Shown: in pieces, positions 34,301 through 42,615 of the stretch
Position numbering within the stretch: the stretch's first letter is position 1
How the letters are laid out: each line of letters begins with the position of its first letter
From: Bacteroidales bacterium UBA5515
Lineage (GTDB): Bacteria; Bacteroidota; Bacteroidia; Bacteroidales; P3
DNA: 42,931 nt
NCBI GenBank assembly: GCA_002423895.1
Contig: DIOL01000005.1
Location: 1 to 42,931 of the forward strand
Reading direction: 5' to 3'
Notes under the pieces: model-generated
The model's database searches: none
Seen by the model: only the letters and a program-made list of their open reading frames with translations
Told to the model about the DNA's origin: nothing
Program-made: the position numbers and the translations under genes

Positions 34301-34307
34301 CTAATTT
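34245..34307. repeat. three units with a 21-bp period
   Basis: Units starting AAAATATATC begin at 34245, 34266 and 34287 and continue AAGACTTTA, AAGGCTTTA and GAGACTAAT. The third unit runs into the stop codon of the CPBP protease gene. Confidence 0.8.
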
Positions 34308-35137
34308 TCTTTCCTATTTATTCTTATTGCTAAAAAATACAGTCCTATTGTTAGAATTAGAGACAGGGCGAAAAGAATTGGAGTGTAAATATAGCCAGTT
34401 TGAGTTAAGTTTGTTTCTATTATTTTTGTATTGAAAAGATAGTAGCCCATTACTATAATTAGGTTGTTAAAGAAATGATAAACAATTGGCACTAATACGT
34501 TTTTACTTAACACATAAAGATAACCTAAAAACATTCCCATTATTACTCTTGGAAAGAAAGAAAAGAGTTGAAAATGTATTAAACTAAACAGTATTGAGGT
34601 TAAGAATATTCCAATAAACTTATTTCTAAAAAGATTAATCATTGATGTTTGCAAAGCTACTCGAAAGAAATATTCTTCCAACAGGGCTGGTATTAGAGCA
34701 AGGACAATTATATTCAAGATTAAATTTGAGGTTGATGTATCTTGCATAAATTTCTCCATAACTCTTTGAGCATTTTCTTCCATTAGTCTAAAACTCTCTT
34801 CTCCCTGGAAATGCCAAGAGTTGTTCCAAATATTTATTCCATCAATCAATGGCATTGAAACAATTAGAAGTCCTATGGCTATTAGTATATAGTATTTTAT
34901 ATTCTTACTTTGGAAACTTATATTCTTATATGTTGTGCCTTCAAACATTAATGACCACAAGAGTGGAGCCATTCCAAACATTATGATTTGCGAAAGTGCT
35001 TGTGAGGCTAATGAGGGAAGAGATGTTATGCTTAAAATAAATGATGCAATTGAGGTAAATACCATAAATATGCATATAAGCATCATTAACTTAACAAATG
35101 GCTTTGATTCCTTAAAGTAAAAACTGTATTTTTTCAT
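34301..35137 (-). CDS. CPBP-family intramembrane metalloprotease
   Basis: This 278-residue membrane protein has about seven hydrophobic segments. The CPBP (Abi/CAAX) motifs are present: ALLEEYFFRVAL with E154, E155 and R159, FSLIHFQ with H188, and YHFFNNLIIV near the end. Members process prenylated or other membrane proteins, and some are linked to bacteriocin immunity; the substrate here is unknown. It lies 11 bp after the SGNH-type gene at 35149 on the same strand, so it may be cotranscribed with it. Confidence 0.85.
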   Translation of the reverse strand: MKKYSFYFKESKPFVKLMMLICIFMVFTSIASFILSITSLPSLASQALSQIIMFGMAPLLWSLMFEGTTYKNISFQSKNIKYYILIAIGLLIVSMPLIDGINIWNNSWHFQGEESFRLMEENAQRVMEKFMQDTSTSNLILNIIVLALIPALLEEYFFRVALQTSMINLFRNKFIGIFLTSILFSLIHFQLFSFFPRVIMGMFLGYLYVLSKNVLVPIVYHFFNNLIIVMGYYLFNTKIIETNLTQTGYIYTPILFALSLILTIGLYFLAIRINRKEN

Positions 35138-35148
35138 TTTTTGTTTGT

Positions 35149-36546
35149 TTATCTATTCTTCTTCTTTTCAATTTCCATTGCCTTAATTTCTTTTTTTATT
35201 TTAGCATCTTGTTCTTGTTCCAACATATAAGTAGCATCAATTCTCAGGGCTTCTTCTAATGGTTTATTCCATTTTTTTGCTTTTTCCTTTACTGAGTAAA
35301 ACCATTCAGGGTTTCCCTTAATCAAGTCAATATAATATTCAATTCTAATTTTCTTTTCTTCCTGATTAATATCTGGTGAATAAGAAGCATAAAGTCTTTC
35401 TATAAAACGAAATCCCAAGTCATAAAGATTTTGTTCGGTTTGGAAAATTATTATAATATCAAATTTATCAATAATATTATTCATATCAATAAACATTGGA
35501 TCTCTCTGAACAATTTTACCATTTTCATATAATTCAGGGTAAATTATTCTATTATAATACCAGTATTCTCCTCTGTCAAACACATCTCTTCCCATTCCCC
35601 AAGTGTACATTCCCCAATAGAAACTATCTCCCACAACCAAAAGTCGAGGTCCTTTTTTATGCGGTTTAGTTGAGTCAATATAAACATCAGGATAGGCTAA
35701 TTGTAAATCATCATTTTGCCATTTTAGATTTAATGGGTCAATCATATCTCTATCGGTGAATTGTGGAGTGTGAGTTATAGTTAATTTATGATGTTTTACT
35801 TCTGGAAGATTCCAATTATATTGTCTGTTCATATAATTGATTAATGAATCCATAGCAAGATATTCACCATATTTTGTCCAGTGAATTCCGAACTTATTCA
35901 TTAGTGAATATTTCGATTTTTGCTTTTGAGACATAAACCATGCACTAAAATCTATATAAGGAACATTGCTTTTGTTTAATTGTTTGGCTAATTCTTCATA
36001 GTTGTTTTTTCCTTTCTTTTGAATTAAATATCTCTCTGGAACATATTCCGAAAAGTATCTAACCTTTGAAGGAGCTAAAACAACAAAAATCTTTTTATTT
36101 AATGAATTAAGGGTATCTAAAACCTTTTCTAATTTAACAATCTTCAATCCTATTTCTTCATCTCCTACATAATCATTTCCCAAATAGGAATTGAGGTGTT
36201 TTATATCAAAAAGATAATCATCCTTTCCTAAAATAATATTTTTGTTTGGAGAAGTTGCTAAAAGACTATAATTAATTTGATTGTATAATCTAACAAATAG
36301 GGTTCTAAAACCAGTATGTTCTGGTCTATATTTCTCTTCAAAAATTTGATAACTCCCATCAAACCAATTAGCATTATTAAATATTGGTTTTAGAGCAGGA
36401 ACAAACTCTCCTTTTAATGGTTTTTCATTATAAAATGGACGAATATTTTGAATTAATGGCAAAAAAAATACTCCCATTAACCCAATAAACAAAATATATT
36501 TTATTAACTTATCTTTTTTCACTCTTAACTTTTTTTGTTTATCCAC
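35149..36546 (-). CDS. AlgJ/AlgX-like SGNH protein 1
   Basis: This protein of up to 465 residues has an N-terminal membrane anchor (KYILFIGLMGVFFLPLI) and a periplasmic body with the AlgJ/AlgX-type (DHHW) pattern: APSKVRYFSEYVPERYL, then NKFGIHWTKYGEYLAMDSL with the HW pair, then LLVVGDSFYWGMYTWG with the GDS serine. Such proteins take acetyl groups handed over by an MBOAT protein and put them on exopolysaccharide. No ATG exists near the start: the frame begins with GTG at 36546, inside a repeat arm, and a GTG at 36522 (VKKDKLIKYIL) is at least as likely. It is separated from the other two SGNH genes by a tRNA gene. Confidence 0.8.
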   Translation of the reverse strand: MDKQKKLRVKKDKLIKYILFIGLMGVFFLPLIQNIRPFYNEKPLKGEFVPALKPIFNNANWFDGSYQIFEEKYRPEHTGFRTLFVRLYNQINYSLLATSPNKNIILGKDDYLFDIKHLNSYLGNDYVGDEEIGLKIVKLEKVLDTLNSLNKKIFVVLAPSKVRYFSEYVPERYLIQKKGKNNYEELAKQLNKSNVPYIDFSAWFMSQKQKSKYSLMNKFGIHWTKYGEYLAMDSLINYMNRQYNWNLPEVKHHKLTITHTPQFTDRDMIDPLNLKWQNDDLQLAYPDVYIDSTKPHKKGPRLLVVGDSFYWGMYTWGMGRDVFDRGEYWYYNRIIYPELYENGKIVQRDPMFIDMNNIIDKFDIIIIFQTEQNLYDLGFRFIERLYASYSPDINQEEKKIRIEYYIDLIKGNPEWFYSVKEKAKKWNKPLEEALRIDATYMLEQEQDAKIKKEIKAMEIEKKKNR

Positions 36547-36602
36547 AGATTTTCACAAATTTTCTCAGATTCTCTTATATTTTATTTGTGTTAATCTGTG
36601 GA
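36542..36602. repeat. degenerate CACAGATT repeat, inverted pair
   Basis: TCCACAGATT (36542-36551) and AATCTGTGGA (36593-36602) repeat the arms seen at 31363 and 31506, here only 41 bp apart, and can fold into a hairpin just after the tRNA gene. Confidence 0.7.
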
Positions 36603-36620
36603 CAAAAAACACTAAATTTG

Positions 36621-36692
36621 AACCTTCGAGCAGAATCGAACTGCCATCTTCTGAACCGGAATCAGAAATTTTATCCATTAAACTACGAAGGT
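36621..36692 (-). tRNA. tRNA-Arg (anticodon CCG)
   Basis: On the minus strand the acceptor ACCTTCG pairs perfectly with CGAAGGT. The anticodon arm is TCTGA-TTCCGGT-TCAGA, giving anticodon CCG (codon CGG, Arg). The T-arm is GGCAG-TTCGATT-CTGCT, and the D-arm is weak (GTTT with AAAT around a GG-containing loop). CCA is not encoded. The base after the acceptor stem is T, an uncommon discriminator. The gene lies in the same orientation as the SGNH genes and 4 bp after the end of the second one. Confidence 0.88.
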
Positions 36693-36696
36693 TTAT

Positions 36697-38007
36697 TTAT
36701 TTATACTTCTTTTTCAAATATTCTCTTGCCATAAATTCTGCATCTCTTTCAATTGCTTCATAAAGTGATATATTATATTTGTCAGCTTTTTTAAGAATAT
36801 CTTTTTCCCATTTTTCGTCTTGTGCTATTAGCATTTTATATTTTTCTTTTTGACGCAAAAGTTCATTCTCATACTTAGGATAGGAAGTGAATATATAGTG
36901 CAAATCATCAATTATTTGTATTGGAGCGGAATGAAGGTTTGATTCAGTAAAAATTATAATTATTGTTTTATTTTTTTCTATCTCTTTTTTAATATCATCA
37001 TAATAGGCAATAGACTTAAATTCTGGCAAGTGAGTTTTAACTTCTTTCATATAGTACCAAAACTCACAGTTATCAAAAACCATATTTAAAAGTCCAAATT
37101 CATTCATTCCAAAGAAATAGCTGTCTCCTATTGTAAGTACTTTAAGTTTATCCTTATTCACTGTATCAAACTCAAATTCCAATCTTGGTGTTGGTTTATT
37201 TGGAATATCTCTTATGCAGTTAACCATCTTTTCCACCTCATCATCAGTTCCCTGCATTTGATTGGAAACATTTATTTTCTTAACTTTTATCCTTGTTAAA
37301 TCAATTGAATATTTTTTGTCAAGATAGTTTGTTAATGAATCAACAGCCAAATAACATGCATAATGTCCCCAATGAACACTTGCATTTGGAAAAAGCTCAT
37401 ATTTTGTTTTTCCTTTTAAAGAAAGAAACCATGAATTGAAATCTAAATACTCAATACCGTATTTCTTAAATGAACTGATATATGCTTGATAGTTTGTAGG
37501 TTTTCTTTGAATTAATGAATATCTCAATGGGAAGTATTCGGGATAGTAAGCCCCTTTGCCTGGTGCCATAATAAAAATTAAATCAATGCCTTTCTTTTTG
37601 AGAGAATCCTTAACAACGGAGAGTTTCATTATTGTTGAATCTATCTTTTCCTTTCCTTGAAAGTCAATTCCCAAAGCAGAGTTTACATAGCTGTCGGTGT
37701 AAAGAAAATTATCTTTCCCAACAATTATATTATGTGCACTTGCATTTCCAAGAAATGTATATCTGAATTGATTGCTAAATCGAATAAAGAAATCAGAAAA
37801 TCCAGTTTCTTGTTTAAGGGCTCCTTCCAATCGTTTTTGATATTCCAAACTATTGAAAATATGTGTTGAAAAATAAGGCATGCTTTTCTTTTCATAATAG
37901 CCTCCCAGCTTGCCATTTTTATATCCTAAAAAAGAAAATATCATTGGCAATGAAATAACTATTGTCAAAAAAACAAAGAGTATATATTTAATCCTTTTAC
38001 TTAGCAT
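36697..38007 (-). CDS. AlgJ/AlgX-like SGNH protein 2
   Basis: This 436-residue protein has an N-terminal anchor (KYILFVFLTIVISLPMIF), then the family motifs APGKGAYYPEYFP (148-160), FPNASVHWGHYACYLAVDSL with H212-W213, and LTIGDSYFFGMNEFG with the serine in GDS (294-296). It is closely related to the next gene upstream at 38016 (shared YFGYKNGxLGGYY, GKGxYPEYFP and LKGKTKY), so the two are duplicates. It should act in the periplasm as the O-acetyl transferase partner of the MBOAT protein. The gap to the upstream gene is 8 bp. Confidence 0.82.
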   Translation of the reverse strand: MLSKRIKYILFVFLTIVISLPMIFSFLGYKNGKLGGYYEKKSMPYFSTHIFNSLEYQKRLEGALKQETGFSDFFIRFSNQFRYTFLGNASAHNIIVGKDNFLYTDSYVNSALGIDFQGKEKIDSTIMKLSVVKDSLKKKGIDLIFIMAPGKGAYYPEYFPLRYSLIQRKPTNYQAYISSFKKYGIEYLDFNSWFLSLKGKTKYELFPNASVHWGHYACYLAVDSLTNYLDKKYSIDLTRIKVKKINVSNQMQGTDDEVEKMVNCIRDIPNKPTPRLEFEFDTVNKDKLKVLTIGDSYFFGMNEFGLLNMVFDNCEFWYYMKEVKTHLPEFKSIAYYDDIKKEIEKNKTIIIIFTESNLHSAPIQIIDDLHYIFTSYPKYENELLRQKEKYKMLIAQDEKWEKDILKKADKYNISLYEAIERDAEFMAREYLKKKYK

Positions 38008-38015
38008 TTATTTTT

Positions 38016-39317
38016 TTAATTCTTTTTCAAATATTCCATTGCCATGTATTTTGCATCAATATCTATTGCTTCTTCTAATGACATACCATTCTTTTTTGCT
38101 TTTAATTCCATGTCTTTTAACCATTGTTTATTATTTTTAATTGCTATGGTATATTTCCTTACATAGTGTTTAAATCCATCATTATATTTAGGATTTTTAC
38201 AATAGAAATAATATAGTTTTCTAAAAAAAGATGTTGGAGAAGTAGATAATGTTCCATCTGTCATAACAATTAGGAGGACATCATGCTTTTCTATTTGTTC
38301 TTTTACATTATCATATTCTACAACGTATCTTATTCCTGTTTGGCTATTTGGTTTATCTACCTCATCAAAATAAAACCAAAATTCACTATCATAAAACACA
38401 GACCTGTTTAAACCCAAATCACTTAACCCATAGAAATAACTATCACCTATTGAAAGTACCCTTAATTTATCATTACCCGTTGAATCTACCTTTAATTCAA
38501 GATTTGGCATTGGATAATCAGGAATATTTTGCATTACATTCATTAATTTTTCAACATCATCATCAGAACGCATCATCTTAGTTGATTCTTTAACATTAGA
38601 AATCTTTAATCTCGGCAGGTTAATTGTATATTTTTTATCTAAATAACTTGTTAGTGAATCAATTGCTAAATAACAGGCATATTGTCCCCAATGTACACTT
38701 GTGTTTGAAAATAATCTATACTTTGTTTTTCCTTTTAAAGAGCATAACCATGAATTAAAGTCTAAATAATTAATATTATGCTTATAAAACTCTTTACTAT
38801 ATTTTTCATAGTTTGTGATTTCAGGCTTTAATCTTGAATAAAATTCGGGGAAATATTCTGGATAAAAACTTCCCTTACCGGGAGCAACCATTATTATTAA
38901 GTCTACTCCTTTGGCTTTTAAAGAATCTCTTACCTGTGCCAACTCTTTTACCACCAAACTAATTGTGTCTTGTGGCACAGTATCTCTTCCTAAATATGAA
39001 TTAATATAATAATCGTAATAAAGATAATTATCCTTACCTACTATTACATTATTTACATTTGATGATTTAAGAAATGTGTATCTAATCTGGTTACTAAACT
39101 TTATAAAGAAATCAGCAAAAGCTATTTGTTGTTTCCCGTATTTCTCTAATATATTTTGAAATTCTAATGAATTAAAGGCTTTAAATGATATTTCAGGCTT
39201 TTGTATTTTTACATAATAGCCTCCCAGATTACCATTTTTGTAACCAAAGTATTGGGAAATCATTGGAGTAAACAAAAGAGCTATTAAAAGTATAAACAAA
39301 AACCTTTTCATGTACAT
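38016..39317 (-). CDS. AlgJ/AlgX-like SGNH protein 3
   Basis: The 433-residue product has an N-terminal signal or anchor (KRFLFILLIALLFTPMIS). Conserved blocks are VAPGKGSFYPEYFPEFYS, FSNTSVHWGQYACYLAID and LSIGDSYFYGLSDLG, with the catalytic His and Ser of the SGNH fold. The start is ambiguous between the ATG at 39317 and a second ATG at 39311. It follows the MBOAT gene by 5 bp, so translation is probably coupled. Confidence 0.82.
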   Translation of the reverse strand: MYMKRFLFILLIALLFTPMISQYFGYKNGNLGGYYVKIQKPEISFKAFNSLEFQNILEKYGKQQIAFADFFIKFSNQIRYTFLKSSNVNNVIVGKDNYLYYDYYINSYLGRDTVPQDTISLVVKELAQVRDSLKAKGVDLIIMVAPGKGSFYPEYFPEFYSRLKPEITNYEKYSKEFYKHNINYLDFNSWLCSLKGKTKYRLFSNTSVHWGQYACYLAIDSLTSYLDKKYTINLPRLKISNVKESTKMMRSDDDVEKLMNVMQNIPDYPMPNLELKVDSTGNDKLRVLSIGDSYFYGLSDLGLNRSVFYDSEFWFYFDEVDKPNSQTGIRYVVEYDNVKEQIEKHDVLLIVMTDGTLSTSPTSFFRKLYYFYCKNPKYNDGFKHYVRKYTIAIKNNKQWLKDMELKAKKNGMSLEEAIDIDAKYMAMEYLKKN

Positions 39318-39322
39318 GTTCC

Positions 39323-40741
39323 CTAAAATCTAAAATATATAAAAGGATTGAAGTCGGAAGAGATAATAAAGGATATGGATAAAAGAAGTAAGATAAGAGA
39401 TAATAAAGAAAGGATAATATGTTGTTTTGTGTTATAAAGTTGTTTTTGGAAGAAGAAATCGTTCAGCTTTTGACCAAATTTAAACTTAGTGATAAAGGCA
39501 AAGAAAACTGCAATTAAGATTATTCTTATAAAATCAGGATTTGGTAAAAACACATTTCCACCTGTGAAAGAGAATAATTTACCAATATAGGTAAAAGCAA
39601 AAGGTAAACTGTCCGAGCGGAACAAAACCCATCCTATCATGACAATTATAAAGGTTAGCAAGTTTGAAAGGAAACCTCCCATCTTGTTTAATACTTTCAA
39701 GAGAAACATCTTATCCAAAACTAAGAATAATCCATGAAAAGCTCCCCAAGCAACAAAATTCCATGATGCACCATGCCAAAGTCCAGAAATAAGGAATACT
39801 ATCCATAGGTTAAAATACATCTTTCTCTTCCCTACTCTATTTCCTCCAAGTGGTATGTATAAATAATCCTTCATAAAACTTCCAAGAGTCATGTGCCAGC
39901 GTCTCCAAAATTCAGTAATACTTTTTGAAGTATAAGGAAGATTGAAGTTTTCAGGGAAATTAAGTCCCATCATCAATGCAAGACCTATTGCCATATCGGA
40001 ATAACCTGAGAAGTCAAAATAAATTTGGAAGGTATAAGCAATTATTCCAAGCCAAGCATTGGGTGTACTGAGAGTTAGAATATCTCCATTAAATATTGCA
40101 TCAGCTTGTGCAGCCATTATATTTGCTATCAATACTTTTTTGGCAAGTCCAATGGCAAAACGATAAAAACCCAATAGTTTATCATCAATGGTTTCATTTC
40201 TTGATGCAATTTGGTCAGCTATGGTATTGAAACGGACAATTGGCCCTGCTATCATGTGAGGGAATGCCATTATATAAATTGCATATTCACTTAGTTTCTT
40301 GAACGGCTTGTGAACATTTCTATATGCATCAATTATATAGGTTATGGAGTGAAATGTATAAAAAGATATACCTATTGGCAAAGCAATCTCAATCCATTTC
40401 ATAGGCTTTAATCCAAAGCAAGAGATTAGAGTGTTCACACTGTCAATAAAGAAATTAGCATATTTGAAATATCCAAGTAAGCCAAGATTCAGGATAATTG
40501 CTAATGTTGTGAATATTCTTTTTTTCTTAGTGCTTTTAGCTTCATAGAGTTCTCTTACGAAAAAGAAGGTAAGGATAATTGCTCCTAAGATTACAAAAAG
40601 AAATTTTGGTGCTCCCCAAGCATAAAAACCAATACTTGCCAATAAAATAACATAATTCTTCCAACTTTTTGGAACAATATGATAAATCAAAAGAAAAACG
40701 GGAAGAAAGTATAATAAGAAAAGCGTGCTACTGAAAACCAT
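39323..40741 (-). CDS. MBOAT O-acyltransferase, AlgI-like
   Basis: This 472-residue polytopic membrane protein belongs to the MBOAT family. Motifs: LPIGISFYTFHSITYIID (121-138), EFWRRWHMTLGSFMKDYLYI (277-296) and ISGLWHGASWNFVAWG, where His323 is the expected catalytic residue. AlgI-type proteins move acetyl groups from the cytoplasm to SGNH partners that acetylate exopolysaccharide. The three SGNH genes directly downstream fit this. No polysaccharide synthase lies in the window, so the polymer is unknown. The gene starts 36 bp after the serine ammonia-lyase stop. Confidence 0.92.
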   Translation of the reverse strand: MVFSSTLFLLYFLPVFLLIYHIVPKSWKNYVILLASIGFYAWGAPKFLFVILGAIILTFFFVRELYEAKSTKKKRIFTTLAIILNLGLLGYFKYANFFIDSVNTLISCFGLKPMKWIEIALPIGISFYTFHSITYIIDAYRNVHKPFKKLSEYAIYIMAFPHMIAGPIVRFNTIADQIASRNETIDDKLLGFYRFAIGLAKKVLIANIMAAQADAIFNGDILTLSTPNAWLGIIAYTFQIYFDFSGYSDMAIGLALMMGLNFPENFNLPYTSKSITEFWRRWHMTLGSFMKDYLYIPLGGNRVGKRKMYFNLWIVFLISGLWHGASWNFVAWGAFHGLFLVLDKMFLLKVLNKMGGFLSNLLTFIIVMIGWVLFRSDSLPFAFTYIGKLFSFTGGNVFLPNPDFIRIILIAVFFAFITKFKFGQKLNDFFFQKQLYNTKQHIILSLLSLILLLLSISFIISSDFNPFIYFRF

Positions 40742-40777
40742 TCCTAATTATTATTTGTTTATAAATTCTTATTTTTA

Positions 40778-41986
40778 TTATTTAAGCTTACTGGGTTTAT
40801 GAACAACAGCAAGACCTCCTTCGGCAGTTTCCTTGTAAAGAGAAGGAAGGTCTTTTCCAGTTAGCTTCATTGTTTCAACCACCTTATCAAAAGAAACAAT
40901 ATGTTTACCATCAGACATCATTGCATATAAGTTTGCATCCAATGCCCTAAGGGCTGCAAAAGCATTTCTTTCAATACATGGCACTTGTACCAATCCACAA
41001 ATAGGGTCACAAGTTAATCCCAAGTGGTGTTCCAAACCCATCTCTGCTGCATATTCAATTTGTTGTGGTGTTCCTCCAAAAAGCTGATTAGCTGCTGCTG
41101 CTGCCATTGAGCAGGCTGAACCAACTTCTCCCTGACAACCTACTTCTGCACCAGAAATGGAAGCATTAAACTTAATGGAGTTTCCAAAAATACCAGCAGT
41201 TGCTAATGCCCATATAATTTGTTTATCAGAAAAACCATGCTCCTTACTTAAATGATAAAGCACAGCAGGCAAAACTCCCGATGAGCCACAAGTTGGAGCA
41301 GTTACAATCAAACCTCCCGAAGCATTATGTTCTGAAACAGCCAAAGCATAGGCTTGAACAGAGGTACGACCAATTAATGAGCTTTTATAACTCTTTGACT
41401 TGGTGTAATAGGACATAGCTTTTCTCCTCAAATGCAATCCTCCTGGCAATACTCCTTCTTCTTGCAAACCATCTTCAACAGATTGTTTCATTGTATGCCA
41501 TATTTTGGTTAAATATTCCCAAATATCTTTTTCTTCATATTTCTCAACGTATTCCCAAAAGGTTAATCCTCTTTCATTTATATAATGTAGAATTTCGGAA
41601 ATATTCTTATGTGGATATATATGAAATTCTTTTAATTCAGTATTTTCATCAGCAATTTTGCCTCCTCCAACACTATAAATTATCCAGTCTTCAATCAATT
41701 TTCCTTTTTCATTATAAGCCTCAAACTTCATTCCATTTGGATGAAAAGGTAGAAATGTTTCAGGAGCCCATAAAATGGTTGTTTTCTCTTCCGAAAGAAC
41801 ACTAATAATAGCTTGATCGGTTAAGTGTCCCTTTCCAGTTGCAGCCAAAGAACCATATAGTGTTACCTGATATGACTTGGCATTTGGATTTTTCTTTAAA
41901 AACTCAATAGCCGCATTTTTTGGACCAATTGTATGCGAGCTTGAAGGACCATTACCAATCCTATAAATTTCCTTTATACTTTCCAT
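40778..41986 (-). CDS. sdaA: L-serine ammonia-lyase, iron-sulfur type
   Basis: This 402-residue single-chain enzyme deaminates serine to pyruvate and ammonia. The N-terminal beta domain has GNGPSSSHTIGP (11-22). The alpha domain has the Cys residues expected to hold the 4Fe-4S cluster: TAPTCGSSGVLPA, then LTCDPICGLVQVPCIERNAF. Oxygen sensitivity of this enzyme fits an anaerobe. The gene precedes the MBOAT operon by 36 bp and may share its promoter, with a TATTTTTG element (minus strand) at 42007-42014. Confidence 0.95.
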   Translation of the reverse strand: MESIKEIYRIGNGPSSSHTIGPKNAAIEFLKKNPNAKSYQVTLYGSLAATGKGHLTDQAIISVLSEEKTTILWAPETFLPFHPNGMKFEAYNEKGKLIEDWIIYSVGGGKIADENTELKEFHIYPHKNISEILHYINERGLTFWEYVEKYEEKDIWEYLTKIWHTMKQSVEDGLQEEGVLPGGLHLRRKAMSYYTKSKSYKSSLIGRTSVQAYALAVSEHNASGGLIVTAPTCGSSGVLPAVLYHLSKEHGFSDKQIIWALATAGIFGNSIKFNASISGAEVGCQGEVGSACSMAAAAANQLFGGTPQQIEYAAEMGLEHHLGLTCDPICGLVQVPCIERNAFAALRALDANLYAMMSDGKHIVSFDKVVETMKLTGKDLPSLYKETAEGGLAVVHKPSKLK

Positions 41987-42006
41987 AATTCAATTATATT
42001 AACTTA

Positions 42007-42034
42007 CAAAAATACATAATTTATTTCCTTCAAT
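42007..42034 (-). promoter_or_regulatory. possible promoter of the sdaA gene
   Basis: On the minus strand ATTG (42031-42034), a 16-bp spacer and TATTTTTG (42007-42014) resemble the Bacteroidota promoter, with a short spacer. The start codon is 21 bp on. Confidence 0.4.
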
Positions 42035-42107
42035 GGAATAAATGCAAAAAATAGTTGAAACTATACAACTTAAACATAACTTTTCTACAAAAAATCAAAT
42101 TCCATTT

Positions 42108-42254
42108 CTAACTCCTTATTCTAATTTATTAACTCCTTATTCTAATTTACTGAAATAAGGTTTTATTTTACTGAAACGCTGTTTTAATTTACTAACTCTT
42201 TACTTTAAAAAATTCTTTCTTTACTTTAATTTACTATAACAAGGTTTTATTTTG
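42108..42254. repeat. 21-bp tandem array, 7 units
   Basis: Units begin at 42108, 42129, 42150, 42171, 42192, 42213 and 42234, every 21 bp without exception. Two are of the CTAACTCCTTATTCTAATTT type, one reads CTGAAATAAGGTTTTATTTT, one CTGAAACGCTGTTTTAATTT, and the rest are diverged. Unit types 1 and 3 match the units at 6578-6661. All frames contain stops, so the array is not coding. Confidence 0.85.
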
Positions 42255-42615
42255 ATATAAGCTGTGATTTCTTGATAAGGCAAGCCAAATATACAGAATT
42301 ATTGTCCCCAATATTGTTGTAGATTTATAGAAATGATATTATTTTTGATGTTAAATTTAAATGGAGCTGAAAGCTTATTGAATATATTTAGTAATTATTT
42401 TCCTATAAATCTTCCATATCTTGGTATTAATCGTTAAAAATTTCCCAAAACTTAATTTATTATCTAACAAAAGCTTCAATCAAGACACAATATTTGCTTT
42501 TTTGATTTATTTATTAAATATTTTTTTACTGCATTTATTTTTGTAAGTTTGCAGTGTTCAAAAATAATCAATCTGATTATAATAACATCAAGAATAAATT
42601 TTAAAAAAATATTGT
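42255..42615. other. AT-rich leader region before the BspA-like gene
   Basis: No gene is seen. It contains scattered A/T tracts and, near its end, a promoter-like TAAGTTTG at 42544-42551, 65 bp before the start codon. No clear -33 element is visible. Confidence 0.5.
42544..42551 (+). promoter_or_regulatory. -7 element before the BspA-like gene
   Basis: TAAGTTTG fits TAnnTTTG; transcription would start near 42558, giving a leader of about 58 bases. Confidence 0.45.

Noticed and set aside
36621..36692. tRNA-Arg as an integration site of a mobile element
   Set aside because: No integrase or duplicated tRNA 3' end is visible near it; both sides carry backbone-like polysaccharide genes.
42108..42254. 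21-bp array as a CRISPR
   Set aside because: Units abut directly with no unique spacers, they diverge from each other, and no cas gene is present.
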